Assembly (NCBI GenBank): GCA_019510465.1
Contig: JAEKKH010000146.1
Span: 1-57,299, forward strand
DNA: 57,299 nt
Source of the DNA: Burkholderiales bacterium
GTDB taxonomy: Bacteria; Pseudomonadota; Gammaproteobacteria; Burkholderiales; Burkholderiaceae_C
Direction of reading: 5' to 3'
The notes beneath the pieces are model-generated. The model was not told where the DNA came from. It did not search any database and saw only the letters and a list, made by a program, of their open reading frames with translations. The translations under genes were made by a program, and so were the position numbers. Positions 1-10,968 of the stretch are shown here, one piece after another. Position 1 is the first letter of the stretch, and each line of letters starts with the position of its first letter.

Positions 1-1
1 G

Positions 2-2143
<2,142 letters not shown>

Positions 2144-2154
2144 CCGCGACTTCC

Positions 2155-4287
2155 ATGAGCGCGCTCGCGCCGCCGTCCAGCCTGTTCGGCGGACTGGACG
2201 ACCCGGCCGATCGCACCGACATCCTGGTGGTCGACGACCTGCCGGAGAAGCTGCTCGTGTTCGAGACGGTGCTCGGCGAGCTGAACCAGAACATCGTCTT
2301 CGCGCGCTCGGGCTCCGACGCGCTGCGCCAGATCCTGCGGCGCGACTTCGCCGTCATCCTGCTGGACGTCAACATGCCGGACATGGACGGCTTCGAGACG
2401 GCCGCGCTGATCCGCCGCTACAAGCGCGCGTCGCACACGCCCATCATCTTCATCACCTCGTATGCCGACGAGATGCAGACGGCCAAGGGCTACTCGCTCG
2501 GCGCGGTCGACTACATCCCGTCGCCGGTGGTGCCCGAGGTGCTGCGCTCCAAGGTTCGCGTGTTCGTGGAGCTGCACATCCTGCAGCGCCGCATCGCGCG
2601 CCAGGCCGAGGAGCGCGTGGCGCTCGCGGCGTCGGAGGCCGCACTGCGCCTGGCCGAGGAATCGACCAAGCGGTCGAGCCTGCTGGCCGGGCTGAGCCAC
2701 GCGCTGAGCGGGGTGCTCGACCCGCGCGAGGGCATGCACGCGCTGCTCGCCCATGTGGCGCCGGCGCTGGCGCCCAATGCCACGGTGGCGCTCGTCGACG
2801 AGCGCGGCGTCGTCACGCACGCGGCCACGCGCACCAGCCTGTTCGAGGATGACGCCGGAAGCGTCGAGATCATCCCGCCGGCGGCGTTGCCGAGCGCGCA
2901 TTTCGCGCTGCTGCGCCAGGCGCTCGATCGGCCCGCGGGGGCCATCGAGCAGGCCTCGCCCTTCGTCGATGGCGCGCTGCAGATGCTGCCGCTGGTGCAC
3001 GGCGACCGCTTCCTCGGCGCGCTGTGGATCGACGGCGAACTGACGCCCATGAGCGCGGCGCTGCTCGACGAGGTCGCGGCGCGCGCCGCGATCGCGTTCG
3101 CCACGGCCAGCCTGTACAACGCGCTGCAGGTCGAGATCGCCGAACGGCGCCAGGCCGAGGCGCGGCTGGAGGAGGCCGCCCGGCGCAAGGACGAGTTCCT
3201 GGCGATGCTCGCGCACGAGCTTCGCAACCCGCTCGCGCCGATCCGCAACGCGGTCGAACTGATCCGCCTGGCCGCCCCCACCGAGACCAAGGTGCGCTGG
3301 GCCGCCGACGTCACCGACCGGCAGGTGCGCCAGCTGACGCGCCTGGTCGACGAACTGCTGGACGTCGCGCGCATCAGCCAGGGCAAGGTGGTGCTGCAGG
3401 CGCAGTGCCTGGACCTCGTGACGCTGGTCTCCCAGAGCATCGACACGCAGCGCGACGCGATTCACAAGCGCCACCAGACGCTCACGCTGTCGCTGCCGGC
3501 GAGGCCGATCAACCTCAATGGCGACGCCACGCGTCTCGCGCAAGTGGTCAACAACCTGCTGTCCAACGCGATCAAGTACACGCCCGAGGGCGGCGCGATC
3601 TCGGTGACGGTGGCCCACGAGAGCGGCCACGGCGGCGAATTCGCGTTGCTGGAGGTGCGCGACAACGGCATCGGCATCGACGCCGACCTGCTGCCGCACG
3701 TGTTCGAGCTGTTCGAGCAGGGCAAGCGAGCGCTCGATCGCACCCAGGGCGGCCTGGGCGTGGGCCTGACGCTGGTGCAGCGCCTGGTGCAGCTGCACGG
3801 CGGCGAGGTGGTGGCCAGCAGCGCCGGCCCGGGGCAGGGTTCGCAGTTCCGCGTGCTGCTGCCATGCCTGGGCGAGGACGACGACTCCGTGCTGCCGGAG
3901 CAGGAGGGCGGCCAGCTGCCGGCCGCCGCGGTGCCGCGCCGCATCCTGGTCGTGGACGACAACATCGACGTCGTCGAGACCACGACGATGCTGTTGTCGC
4001 TGTCGGGCCACCAGGTGCGCAGCGCCAAGGACGGCCTGCAGGCGCTGCACGTGGCCTCCGAGTTCCGGCCCGACGTCGTGCTGCTGGACATCGGCCTGCC
4101 GCTGATGGACGGCTACGAGGTGGCGCGCCGCCTGCGCCAGACGCCGCAGACGGCCGGCGCGCTGCTGATCGCGCTGACCGGCTACGGCCAGCAGGGCGAC
4201 CGCCAGCGCGGCAAGGACGCGGGCTTCGACGGCCACATGCTCAAGCCGGTCGACCCGCACGCGCTGGCGCGCATGATCGAGCGCTGA
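2155..4287 (+). CDS. Hybrid histidine kinase, REC-GAF-HisKA-HATPase-REC
   Basis: 710-residue soluble kinase with receivers at both ends. Receiver 1 spans about residues 22-140 (ILVVDDLPEK; phosphoacceptor Asp71 in LLDVNMPDMDG), but the usual Lys-Pro near its end reads IPSPVV, so the conserved Lys is Ser. A GAF-like region (about 185-320) precedes HisKA (FLAMLAHELRNPLAP), HATPase_c (NLLSNAIKYT, DNGIGID, GLGVGLTLV) and a canonical receiver 2 (RILVVDDN, LLDIGLPLMDG, LKPVD). I chose ATG 2155, 11 bp after the previous stop; the longer tracked ORF from 1690 reads through the upstream kinase in another frame. No membrane segment is seen, so it is probably cytosolic and acts with the upstream kinase, receiving phosphate on REC1 or passing it on through REC2. 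Confidence 0.93.
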   Translation: MSALAPPSSLFGGLDDPADRTDILVVDDLPEKLLVFETVLGELNQNIVFARSGSDALRQILRRDFAVILLDVNMPDMDGFETAALIRRYKRASHTPIIFITSYADEMQTAKGYSLGAVDYIPSPVVPEVLRSKVRVFVELHILQRRIARQAEERVALAASEAALRLAEESTKRSSLLAGLSHALSGVLDPREGMHALLAHVAPALAPNATVALVDERGVVTHAATRTSLFEDDAGSVEIIPPAALPSAHFALLRQALDRPAGAIEQASPFVDGALQMLPLVHGDRFLGALWIDGELTPMSAALLDEVAARAAIAFATASLYNALQVEIAERRQAEARLEEAARRKDEFLAMLAHELRNPLAPIRNAVELIRLAAPTETKVRWAADVTDRQVRQLTRLVDELLDVARISQGKVVLQAQCLDLVTLVSQSIDTQRDAIHKRHQTLTLSLPARPINLNGDATRLAQVVNNLLSNAIKYTPEGGAISVTVAHESGHGGEFALLEVRDNGIGIDADLLPHVFELFEQGKRALDRTQGGLGVGLTLVQRLVQLHGGEVVASSAGPGQGSQFRVLLPCLGEDDDSVLPEQEGGQLPAAAVPRRILVVDDNIDVVETTTMLLSLSGHQVRSAKDGLQALHVASEFRPDVVLLDIGLPLMDGYEVARRLRQTPQTAGALLIALTGYGQQGDRQRGKDAGFDGHMLKPVDPHALARMIER

Positions 4288-4327
4288 GCGGGCGCGGCGT
4301 GCCTTTCGTTTCCCGGCGGGCGGACGC

Positions 4328-4768
4328 TCAGGCGGCGTAGCTGGTGCGCGGGAAGCTCGCCACCGCGCGGGCGGCGGTGCCCGGGGACCCATCGCGGCGC
4401 AGTGCCGACGGCGGGGCGAGCACGCGGTCCAGGCGGGCCAGCAGCGTCGGCACGCGCAGCGGCTTGTGCCAGACGTCGCAGAACGTCGTGCCCGCCGGCA
4501 TGAATTCAGGCTCGGCGGTGACGGCGATGGCGGGGATGTCCTCCCAGCCGGGCACTTGTCGCATCTTCGCCAGCAGTTCGGTGCCGTGGCAGTCGGGCAG
4601 GCGCAGGTCCAGCAGCAGGAGCGCCGGCTTGAGGTGCTTCGTGGCCGTCATGGCCGATTCGCCGTCGACGGCCACCACCAGTTCGAGTTCAGGCCGCAGC
4701 TCGAACACCGTCTGCATGAGCAGCACGTTGACGGGATGATCCTCGACGTACAGCACCGTTTCTCGCAT
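4328..4768 (-). CDS. Single-domain response regulator
   Basis: 146-residue stand-alone receiver. It has the acidic pair in LYVEDHPVN, phosphoacceptor Asp in LLLDLRLPDCHG, Thr in AVTAE and the Lys in HKPLRV, so the phosphorylation site looks intact. There is no output domain; about 25 residues of Ala/Arg/Ser-rich tail follow the fold. The start is the ATG at 4768, preceded by AGGGGAAC; the longer tracked ORF adds non-homologous sequence. It ends 40 bp from, and converges with, the hybrid kinase pair, so it may be a phosphate sink or diffusible partner for them in the manner of CheY/DivK-like proteins. That partnership is inferred from position only. Confidence 0.88.
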   Translation of the reverse strand: MRETVLYVEDHPVNVLLMQTVFELRPELELVVAVDGESAMTATKHLKPALLLLDLRLPDCHGTELLAKMRQVPGWEDIPAIAVTAEPEFMPAGTTFCDVWHKPLRVPTLLARLDRVLAPPSALRRDGSPGTAARAVASFPRTSYAA

Positions 4769-4936
4769 GGCGTTCCCCTGATGTTGGCTGGCTTCGCCAG
4801 TCTCGTTCACCCCTTCCCGATCTGTCGACCGGGCAAGCGGCGTGCCCGCGGCCTTGCAGCCTTTCACGCCCCAGGGCGGCGCGCGCCGGAACGAACGTCG
4901 GCAACTCTTGCGCGGCGGTGGCCGCGGTATGGCGCT

Positions 4937-4951
4937 TGCCTGTAACAGGCA
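4937..4951. promoter_or_regulatory. Short perfect dyad upstream of the lipoprotein gene
   Basis: TGCCTGT-A-ACAGGCA is a perfect 7-bp inverted repeat with one central base, about 34 bp upstream of the ATG at 4985. It lies in the 216-bp gap shared with the divergent receiver gene. It could be an operator; no regulator is identified. Confidence 0.3.
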
Positions 4952-4984
4952 TCGGGCGAACGCCCGCAACGAGCAAGGACCATC

Positions 4985-5194
4985 ATGACTTCGCATCGAA
5001 CCGGCAGCCTGGTCGCCACCGTCGCCATCGCCTCCAGTCTGGCCGCCTGCGCCGGCATGACGCCGCGCGAGCACAGCACCGCCGTGGGCGCGGGCATCGG
5101 CGCCGCCGCGGGCGCCGTGCTGACCGGCACCCCGGGCGGCACGGCCACGGGCGCCGCGGTGGGCGGCGTGATCGGCAACCAGGTCAAGCGCTGA
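4985..5194 (+). CDS. Small glycine-zipper lipoprotein
   Basis: 69-residue protein with a short cationic start, a hydrophobic stretch and the lipobox LAAC, so it should be a lipid-anchored envelope protein with Cys at about residue 22. The mature part is a glycine zipper (AVGAGIGAAAGAVL, AAVGGVIGNQ), as in the OsmB/Rick17-type glycine-zipper lipoproteins induced by osmotic or envelope stress. The start is supported by CAAGGAC just upstream. A bidirectional hairpin terminator follows at 5236-5257. The family gives no biochemical function; a role in envelope stress is inference. Confidence 0.8.
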   Translation: MTSHRTGSLVATVAIASSLAACAGMTPREHSTAVGAGIGAAAGAVLTGTPGGTATGAAVGGVIGNQVKR

Positions 5195-5235
5195 TCTGCC
5201 CCAGACCCGGAAGCGGAAACGCCGACGGAAACGGA

Positions 5236-5257
5236 AACGGCACCCGAGGGTGCCGTT
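5236..5257. terminator. Bidirectional intrinsic terminator
   Basis: AACGGCACCC-GA-GGGTGCCGTT forms a 10-bp GC-rich stem between the convergent lipoprotein gene (ending 5194) and the sigma-54 regulator gene (ending 5285). On the minus strand the stem runs into TTTCCGTTTCC, on the plus strand into a short CTTC, so it probably serves both genes and works better for the minus strand. Confidence 0.7.
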
Positions 5258-5284
5258 CTTCATGGCCGGATGGCGCGCGCCACC

Positions 5285-6730
<1,446 letters not shown>

Positions 6731-7001
6731 GGTAGTTCGGTGTCTTGCAGGTCGTTCGGCTTGGCGGAGGGAACAAGCGGGCCTCCACACCGCGAGGTCG
6801 CGCCGGGCGTCGGCATCCCTCACGGGGAATGCTCGCGCCGAGTCAGGACCGATTCTGCCGATGGGAGGCCGGGAAGCGTGTAAGACGATAGCTCGACTGC
6901 TGGGGGGTCTGCACCTACGGTCCGTGGGGTTGCTCTGCGGGAACGGCGTTTGCTGAACGGCACGCCGTCGCGGGCGTCATGGTCGTCGAGGATTCGCTTA
7001 C
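6731..7001. other. 271-bp divergent intergenic region
   Basis: Lies between the divergent sigma-54 regulator and GlsB-like genes and should hold both promoters. I see no ORF with homology and no convincing -12/-24 or -35/-10 pair that I would stake a call on. Confidence 0.4.
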
Positions 7002-7274
7002 ATGGTTCACATCGTCATCTGGCTGGTCGTTGGCGCGGTCATCGGCCTGGTCGCAGGCTCGCTGATGCGGGACAACGATGATCAGAGCGTGTTCGTCAAC
7101 GTGATCGTCGGCGTGGTGGGCGCGCTCCTCGCGGGCTGGATCGTGGCGCCGTATTTCGGGCTGCATGCCGGCGACCCGAAGGTCCTCGATTTCGGCGCGC
7201 TGTCGGTGGCGCTGGTGGGCGCGATCATCGCGCTGGCGCTGCTGAGCGTGTTTCGGAGCCGGCGCCGGCGCTAG
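7002..7274 (+). CDS. GlsB/YeaQ/YmgE-family stress membrane protein
   Basis: 90-residue inner-membrane protein with three hydrophobic segments (IVIWLVVGAVIGLVAGSLM, VIVGVVGALLAGWIV, LVGAIIALALLSVF) and an Arg-rich C-terminus. The Gly-rich first helix and the Asp-Asn loop after it are typical of the transglycosylase-associated GlsB/YeaQ family, which is linked to general stress. GAGGATT upstream may be the ribosome site. It is followed 68 bp later by an acidic hypothetical gene on the same strand, a possible two-gene stress unit. Confidence 0.85.
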   Translation: MVHIVIWLVVGAVIGLVAGSLMRDNDDQSVFVNVIVGVVGALLAGWIVAPYFGLHAGDPKVLDFGALSVALVGAIIALALLSVFRSRRRR

Positions 7275-7342
7275 CGGCGCGACCGTCCGTGGCATGGCGG
7301 TTGCCGAACCGGGCCGTCGCAACAGCTTTCCGGGAGATCCAC

Positions 7343-7702
7343 ATGCCCGCACCTTCCATCCGACACGCCGCCGATCCGCTGGACGACATCGACCGCGACA
7401 ACGGCGGCGCCGACACGGTCATGGCACGGCGGGATCGCGCCGACCTGCCCGGCGCGCGCGCCGACCGGCCCCCTCCCGGCCAGGGCGAGATCTACACCGA
7501 TGCGGCGCGCGAGCTCTCGCGCGAGTCGGTGGCCCCCCGCCAGGAGGCGCTCGACGCCGATCGCGAGGCCCAGCGCGTCGCCGACGGCGAAGCCGACATC
7601 GAGCTGGCCGGCGAGGGGCTGGGCACCGACGTCGCCCACGGTCCGGACGACGACGACACGATCGACGAGACCGAGCGTGCCGGCGACGATTCGATCCGCT
7701 GA
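7343..7702 (+). CDS. Acidic hypothetical protein
   Basis: 119-residue, strongly acidic and probably disordered protein with Asp/Glu/Arg/Ala-rich sequence, no Cys, no signal peptide and no membrane segment. The C-terminal half is especially acidic (DVAHGPDDDDTIDETERAG). I chose ATG 7343 because GGGAGATCC precedes it; the ORF track starts 18 codons earlier without support. I do not recognise a family. It follows the GlsB-like gene closely, so a stress-related role is possible, but that is positional inference. Confidence 0.6.
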   Translation: MPAPSIRHAADPLDDIDRDNGGADTVMARRDRADLPGARADRPPPGQGEIYTDAARELSRESVAPRQEALDADREAQRVADGEADIELAGEGLGTDVAHGPDDDDTIDETERAGDDSIR

Positions 7703-7800
7703 CGGGCCGAGGTCCCGCGCGAGGCACGGGGGCCCTCCCTCCCGCTGGCTCGGGGACGATGCCCAGCGACCACGGCCTGCGCCCGCAGGCCTGGCCGCCT

Positions 7801-9120
7801 TCACGTCCGGGCCGTGAACGCCATGCCGGCCACGCAGGCGGCCATCACCGCCGTCGTGAGCCAGCCCATGGCGCGCAGGCCGCCCGAGATCGCGAAGCGT
7901 CCCATGGCCTTCTGCCTGGCCGCGACCAGCATCACCGCCGCCAGCATCGGTACGGCGATCACCCCGTTGATCACGGCCGTCCAGAACAACGCCTTGATCG
8001 GGTTGACATGGACGAAGTTCATCGCGGTGCCGGCCAGCGTGGCGACGGCGATGACCGCGTAGAAGCGCCGCGCCCGCCCGGGCCGGCTCTCCAGGCTGCT
8101 TTTCCACTGCATCGTCTCGCCCACGGCGTAGGCCGCGCTGCCCGCGAGCACCGGCACCGCGAGCAGGCCGGTGCCGACCATGCCCATCGCGAACAGCGCG
8201 AACGCGAACTCGCCGGCCACGGGCTTGAGCGCCTGCGCGGTCTGGGCCGCGCTCTGGATGTCGTGGACGCCGTGGGCGTGCAACGTGGTGGCCGTGGTCA
8301 GCACGATGAAGAAGCCGACGAGGTTGGACGCGCCCATGCCGACCCAGGTATCGATGCCGATGCGGTGCAGCTGCTCGCTGGCCTGCTGCGGCGCGTCGCG
8401 CAGGGCACGCTCCCCGGTACAGGCGCCGAGCTCCTCGACCTCCTGCGAGGCCTGCCAGAAGAACATGTAGGGGCTGATCGTGGTGCCGAAGATGGCGACG
8501 ATGGCCGTCGCATACTCCCCGCTGAACGACAGCGGCGGCAGGAAGGTGTCGTGGGCGACGCGGCCCCAGGGCACGTCGACGACGAAGGCCGTCGCGACAT
8601 AGGCCAGCAGCGCGATCGTCAGCCACTTCAGGAGCTTGACGTAGCGGTGGTACGGCACCATCACCTCGAGCACGACCGACAGCACGCCGAAGCCGACCGT
8701 GTACCAGGCCGGGTGACCGGGCAGCAGCAGGTGGATGGCTTCTCCCATCGCGCCCAGGTCGGCGCCGATGTTGACGGTGTTGGCGACCAGCAGCAGCAGC
8801 ACGAGCGGCCAGAGCGCCCAGGGCGGGAAGTGCTCTCGCAGGTTGCCGGCCAGGCCCTTGCCCGTGACGCGCCCGATGCGCGCGCACACCAGCTGCGCGG
8901 CCGCCATCAGCGGGTAGGAGAACAGCATCGTCCACAGCATCCCGAAGCCGAACTGCGCGCCGACCTGCGAGTAGGTGCCGATGCCGCTGGGGTCGTCGTC
9001 GGATGCGCCGGTCAGCAGGCCCGGGCCGACCAGGGCGGCCAGGCCCTTGTTCCTGCCTGAGGAGCCGGACGCTTGCCCTGGACGCTTGGTCGATTCGGCC
9101 TGGGCGGAGGTGGGCGGCAT
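7801..9120 (-). CDS. Divergent Nramp-like metal ion transporter
   Basis: 439-residue membrane protein with about 11 hydrophobic segments and the Nramp (SLC11) fold signature at its start (GLAALVGPGLLTGASDDDPS). Canonical Nramp proteins carry DPGN in TM1 and a metal-binding Met in the MPH motif of TM6. Here TM1 reads DPSG and the TM6 region reads TTISPYMFFWQASQEVEE, so this belongs to a diverged branch whose substrate need not be Mn2+ or Fe2+. I chose ATG 9120; the track uses TTG 9135. It is downstream of, and on the same strand as, the cytochrome peroxidase gene, which ends 46 bp upstream. Activity as a divalent or trivalent cation transporter is inference. Confidence 0.8.
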   Translation of the reverse strand: MPPTSAQAESTKRPGQASGSSGRNKGLAALVGPGLLTGASDDDPSGIGTYSQVGAQFGFGMLWTMLFSYPLMAAAQLVCARIGRVTGKGLAGNLREHFPPWALWPLVLLLLVANTVNIGADLGAMGEAIHLLLPGHPAWYTVGFGVLSVVLEVMVPYHRYVKLLKWLTIALLAYVATAFVVDVPWGRVAHDTFLPPLSFSGEYATAIVAIFGTTISPYMFFWQASQEVEELGACTGERALRDAPQQASEQLHRIGIDTWVGMGASNLVGFFIVLTTATTLHAHGVHDIQSAAQTAQALKPVAGEFAFALFAMGMVGTGLLAVPVLAGSAAYAVGETMQWKSSLESRPGRARRFYAVIAVATLAGTAMNFVHVNPIKALFWTAVINGVIAVPMLAAVMLVAARQKAMGRFAISGGLRAMGWLTTAVMAACVAGMAFTART

Positions 9121-9166
9121 GCCGCGGCCGGGCAATGGCCGTGCCGGACGTCGCCGACGCCCGCGG

Positions 9167-10264
9167 TCAGCCGTCGCAGCCGCGCTCGCCGGCGTCGTCG
9201 CGCGCCGCGGACAGCGCGCGCAGGAAGGCCACGATGTCGCCGCGTTCGCCAGCCGTCAATGATGGCGCCGGGCGGTCCGGGTCGGCGGCGTGCGGCCGCA
9301 CCGCGTCGCACAGGCGGTCGGCGCTGCCGTCGTGCAGGTAGGGCGCGGTGGCGGCGACATCGCGCAGGCCGGGCGTGCGCAACGCGTTGGCCGGGCCGCC
9401 GGGGTGGGCGTCGTCCGGGATGCCGGGGGCGGCCGGCGAGCGCAGCAGCGACACGTGCGTCGCGTCGTCGCTGAACGCCGCGCCGGCGTGGCAGGCGGCG
9501 CATCCGGCGCGTCCCGCGAACAGGCGCAGTCCGCGCACGGCGGCGGCGGGGAAGGCGGGGGTCGGCGTCGCGCCGCCGGTGGCGACGAGCCGGTCGCGCC
9601 AATCGTCGAAGGGCGTGCGCGGGCTGGCCAGCGTCTCGACGTAGGCGGCCAGCGCGAGGCCGACGTCGCGGCGGACGCAGGCATCGTCGGGGCCGGGCGC
9701 CGCGCCGAACACGCGGGCATAGCGCGCCGACGTCGCCGCGTCGGCGCGCACGAAGGCGGCGAGCTGCGCGGGCGTCGCGGGCATCTCGCGGGGGTCGTCC
9801 AGCGGACGCAGGCTCTGCGCGCCGAGGTCGTCGCGCGCGCCGTCCCAGCCGTAGTGGCGGTGCGTGGCCACATCGAGCAGGCTGGGCGTGTTGCGCGCGC
9901 CCGCCGCGACGCCCTGCGCCACGGCGCGCCCGTCGGCGAAGTGGCGCCAGGGCTCGTGGCAGCTGGCGCAGCGCAGCCCGGTGGGCGACAGGCGGGCGCT
10001 GTGGAACAAGGCCTCGCCCAACGCGACGCCGTCCGGCCGGCCCGAGGCCGGATTGCGCGCGTCGTGCGGCGGCTCCGGCGGCCAGGGCCCCAGCGCCAGG
10101 ATGGCCGCGCGCTCGCCCGGCGCCAGCAGCGCGCCGTCGGCCGCCGACACCGGGCGGCCGCAGGCGAGCGCGAGCAGCACGAGCCCGCCCGCGCCGGCCA
10201 GCAGCGCGCCGGCGGCCGCAGCAAGGGCGCGGCGCAGGCTACCTGGTGCCGACCGTCTGCGCAT
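9167..10264 (-). CDS. Dihaem cytochrome c peroxidase / MauG-family protein
   Basis: 365-residue exported dihaem protein. The N-terminus (Arg-rich, then a hydrophobic helix to about residue 40) is a signal peptide or anchor. The two haem c sites are CASCH (about residue 100) and CAACH (about residue 257), the spacing expected for bacterial dihaem cytochrome c peroxidases and MauG relatives. Such proteins act in the periplasm, reducing H2O2 or oxidising a protein substrate. Its ATG (10264) lies inside the upstream TPR gene, which ends at 10239, so the two overlap by 26 bp and are translationally coupled. Which MauG-type reaction it performs cannot be told from sequence. Confidence 0.88.
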   Translation of the reverse strand: MRRRSAPGSLRRALAAAAGALLAGAGGLVLLALACGRPVSAADGALLAPGERAAILALGPWPPEPPHDARNPASGRPDGVALGEALFHSARLSPTGLRCASCHEPWRHFADGRAVAQGVAAGARNTPSLLDVATHRHYGWDGARDDLGAQSLRPLDDPREMPATPAQLAAFVRADAATSARYARVFGAAPGPDDACVRRDVGLALAAYVETLASPRTPFDDWRDRLVATGGATPTPAFPAAAVRGLRLFAGRAGCAACHAGAAFSDDATHVSLLRSPAAPGIPDDAHPGGPANALRTPGLRDVAATAPYLHDGSADRLCDAVRPHAADPDRPAPSLTAGERGDIVAFLRALSAARDDAGERGCDG

Positions 10265-10793
10265 GCGCGGACTTCCAGCTCGCGACGGCGTGCTTGAGCT
10301 TGGTGTACTCGTCGCACGGCGTGAAGCACAGCTTGTCCAGTGCCTTCAGGTGTTCCTCGGCCTGCGCGATGTTGCCGGTCATCAGGTAGGCCTCGCCCAT
10401 GTACTCGTGCGCGCCGCGGTGCTTCGGGTCGATCGCCAGCGCCTTGTCGTAGTGCAGGAACGCGGCGTCGAGGTTGCCGGACTTGCGGTAGGCGTAGCCC
10501 AGCCAGTTCTGCGCGTCGGCGTCGCCCGCGTGCTCGGGGCTGCTCGCGACATAGGATTCGAGCAGCTGGATGGCCTGCGGATAGTGGTCGCCCTGGATGG
10601 CGTCGACCGCCTGGCTGTACTGCGGATCGACGGCCGACGGCTTGCCGCCCGGCAGCGTGGTCATGCCGCCGCCGCCCCCGCCTCCACCTCCACCTCCGCC
10701 GCCCCCGCCGCCGCCGGAGGCGAGGGCGGGCAGTGCCGTGCACGCGGCGAGCATGGCGGCGAGAGACAGGCGGATGAGCGGATGCGGGGTCAT
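10239..10793 (-). CDS. Exported TPR protein with a 17-glycine tract
   Basis: 184-residue protein with a signal peptide. The signal region contains both a possible lipobox (LAAC) and a type I site (ALPALA-S), so lipoprotein or soluble periplasmic fates are both possible. Immediately after it come 17 consecutive glycines (10665-10715), written with mixed GGC/GGA/GGT/GGG codons. The rest holds about three TPR units (PQYSQAVDAIQ, AQNWLGYAYRKSGNLDAAF, GAHEYMGEAYLMTGNIAQAE), plus a C-terminal Cys pair (CFTPC). ATG 10793 was chosen because the signal peptide begins there. It overlaps the dihaem peroxidase gene, so it may be that enzyme's partner or scaffold. Confidence 0.85.
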   Translation of the reverse strand: MTPHPLIRLSLAAMLAACTALPALASGGGGGGGGGGGGGGGGGMTTLPGGKPSAVDPQYSQAVDAIQGDHYPQAIQLLESYVASSPEHAGDADAQNWLGYAYRKSGNLDAAFLHYDKALAIDPKHRGAHEYMGEAYLMTGNIAQAEEHLKALDKLCFTPCDEYTKLKHAVASWKSAHAQTVGTR

Positions 10794-10968
10794 GGCAGAT
10801 TTCCTCGAAGGTTGGATGTGATGTCGTCCGCCGGTGGATGCCCGCCCGGCGTGGGAAGGTTCACGGCAACGTCGCGCGCTCGCGGGCATCTCCCTCGTCC
10901 TGGGTGGCGACCGCACCCGCGGCGGGCCTTATCGGCGCTATCCTGCGTCCACAACTCCCGCCCGATGG

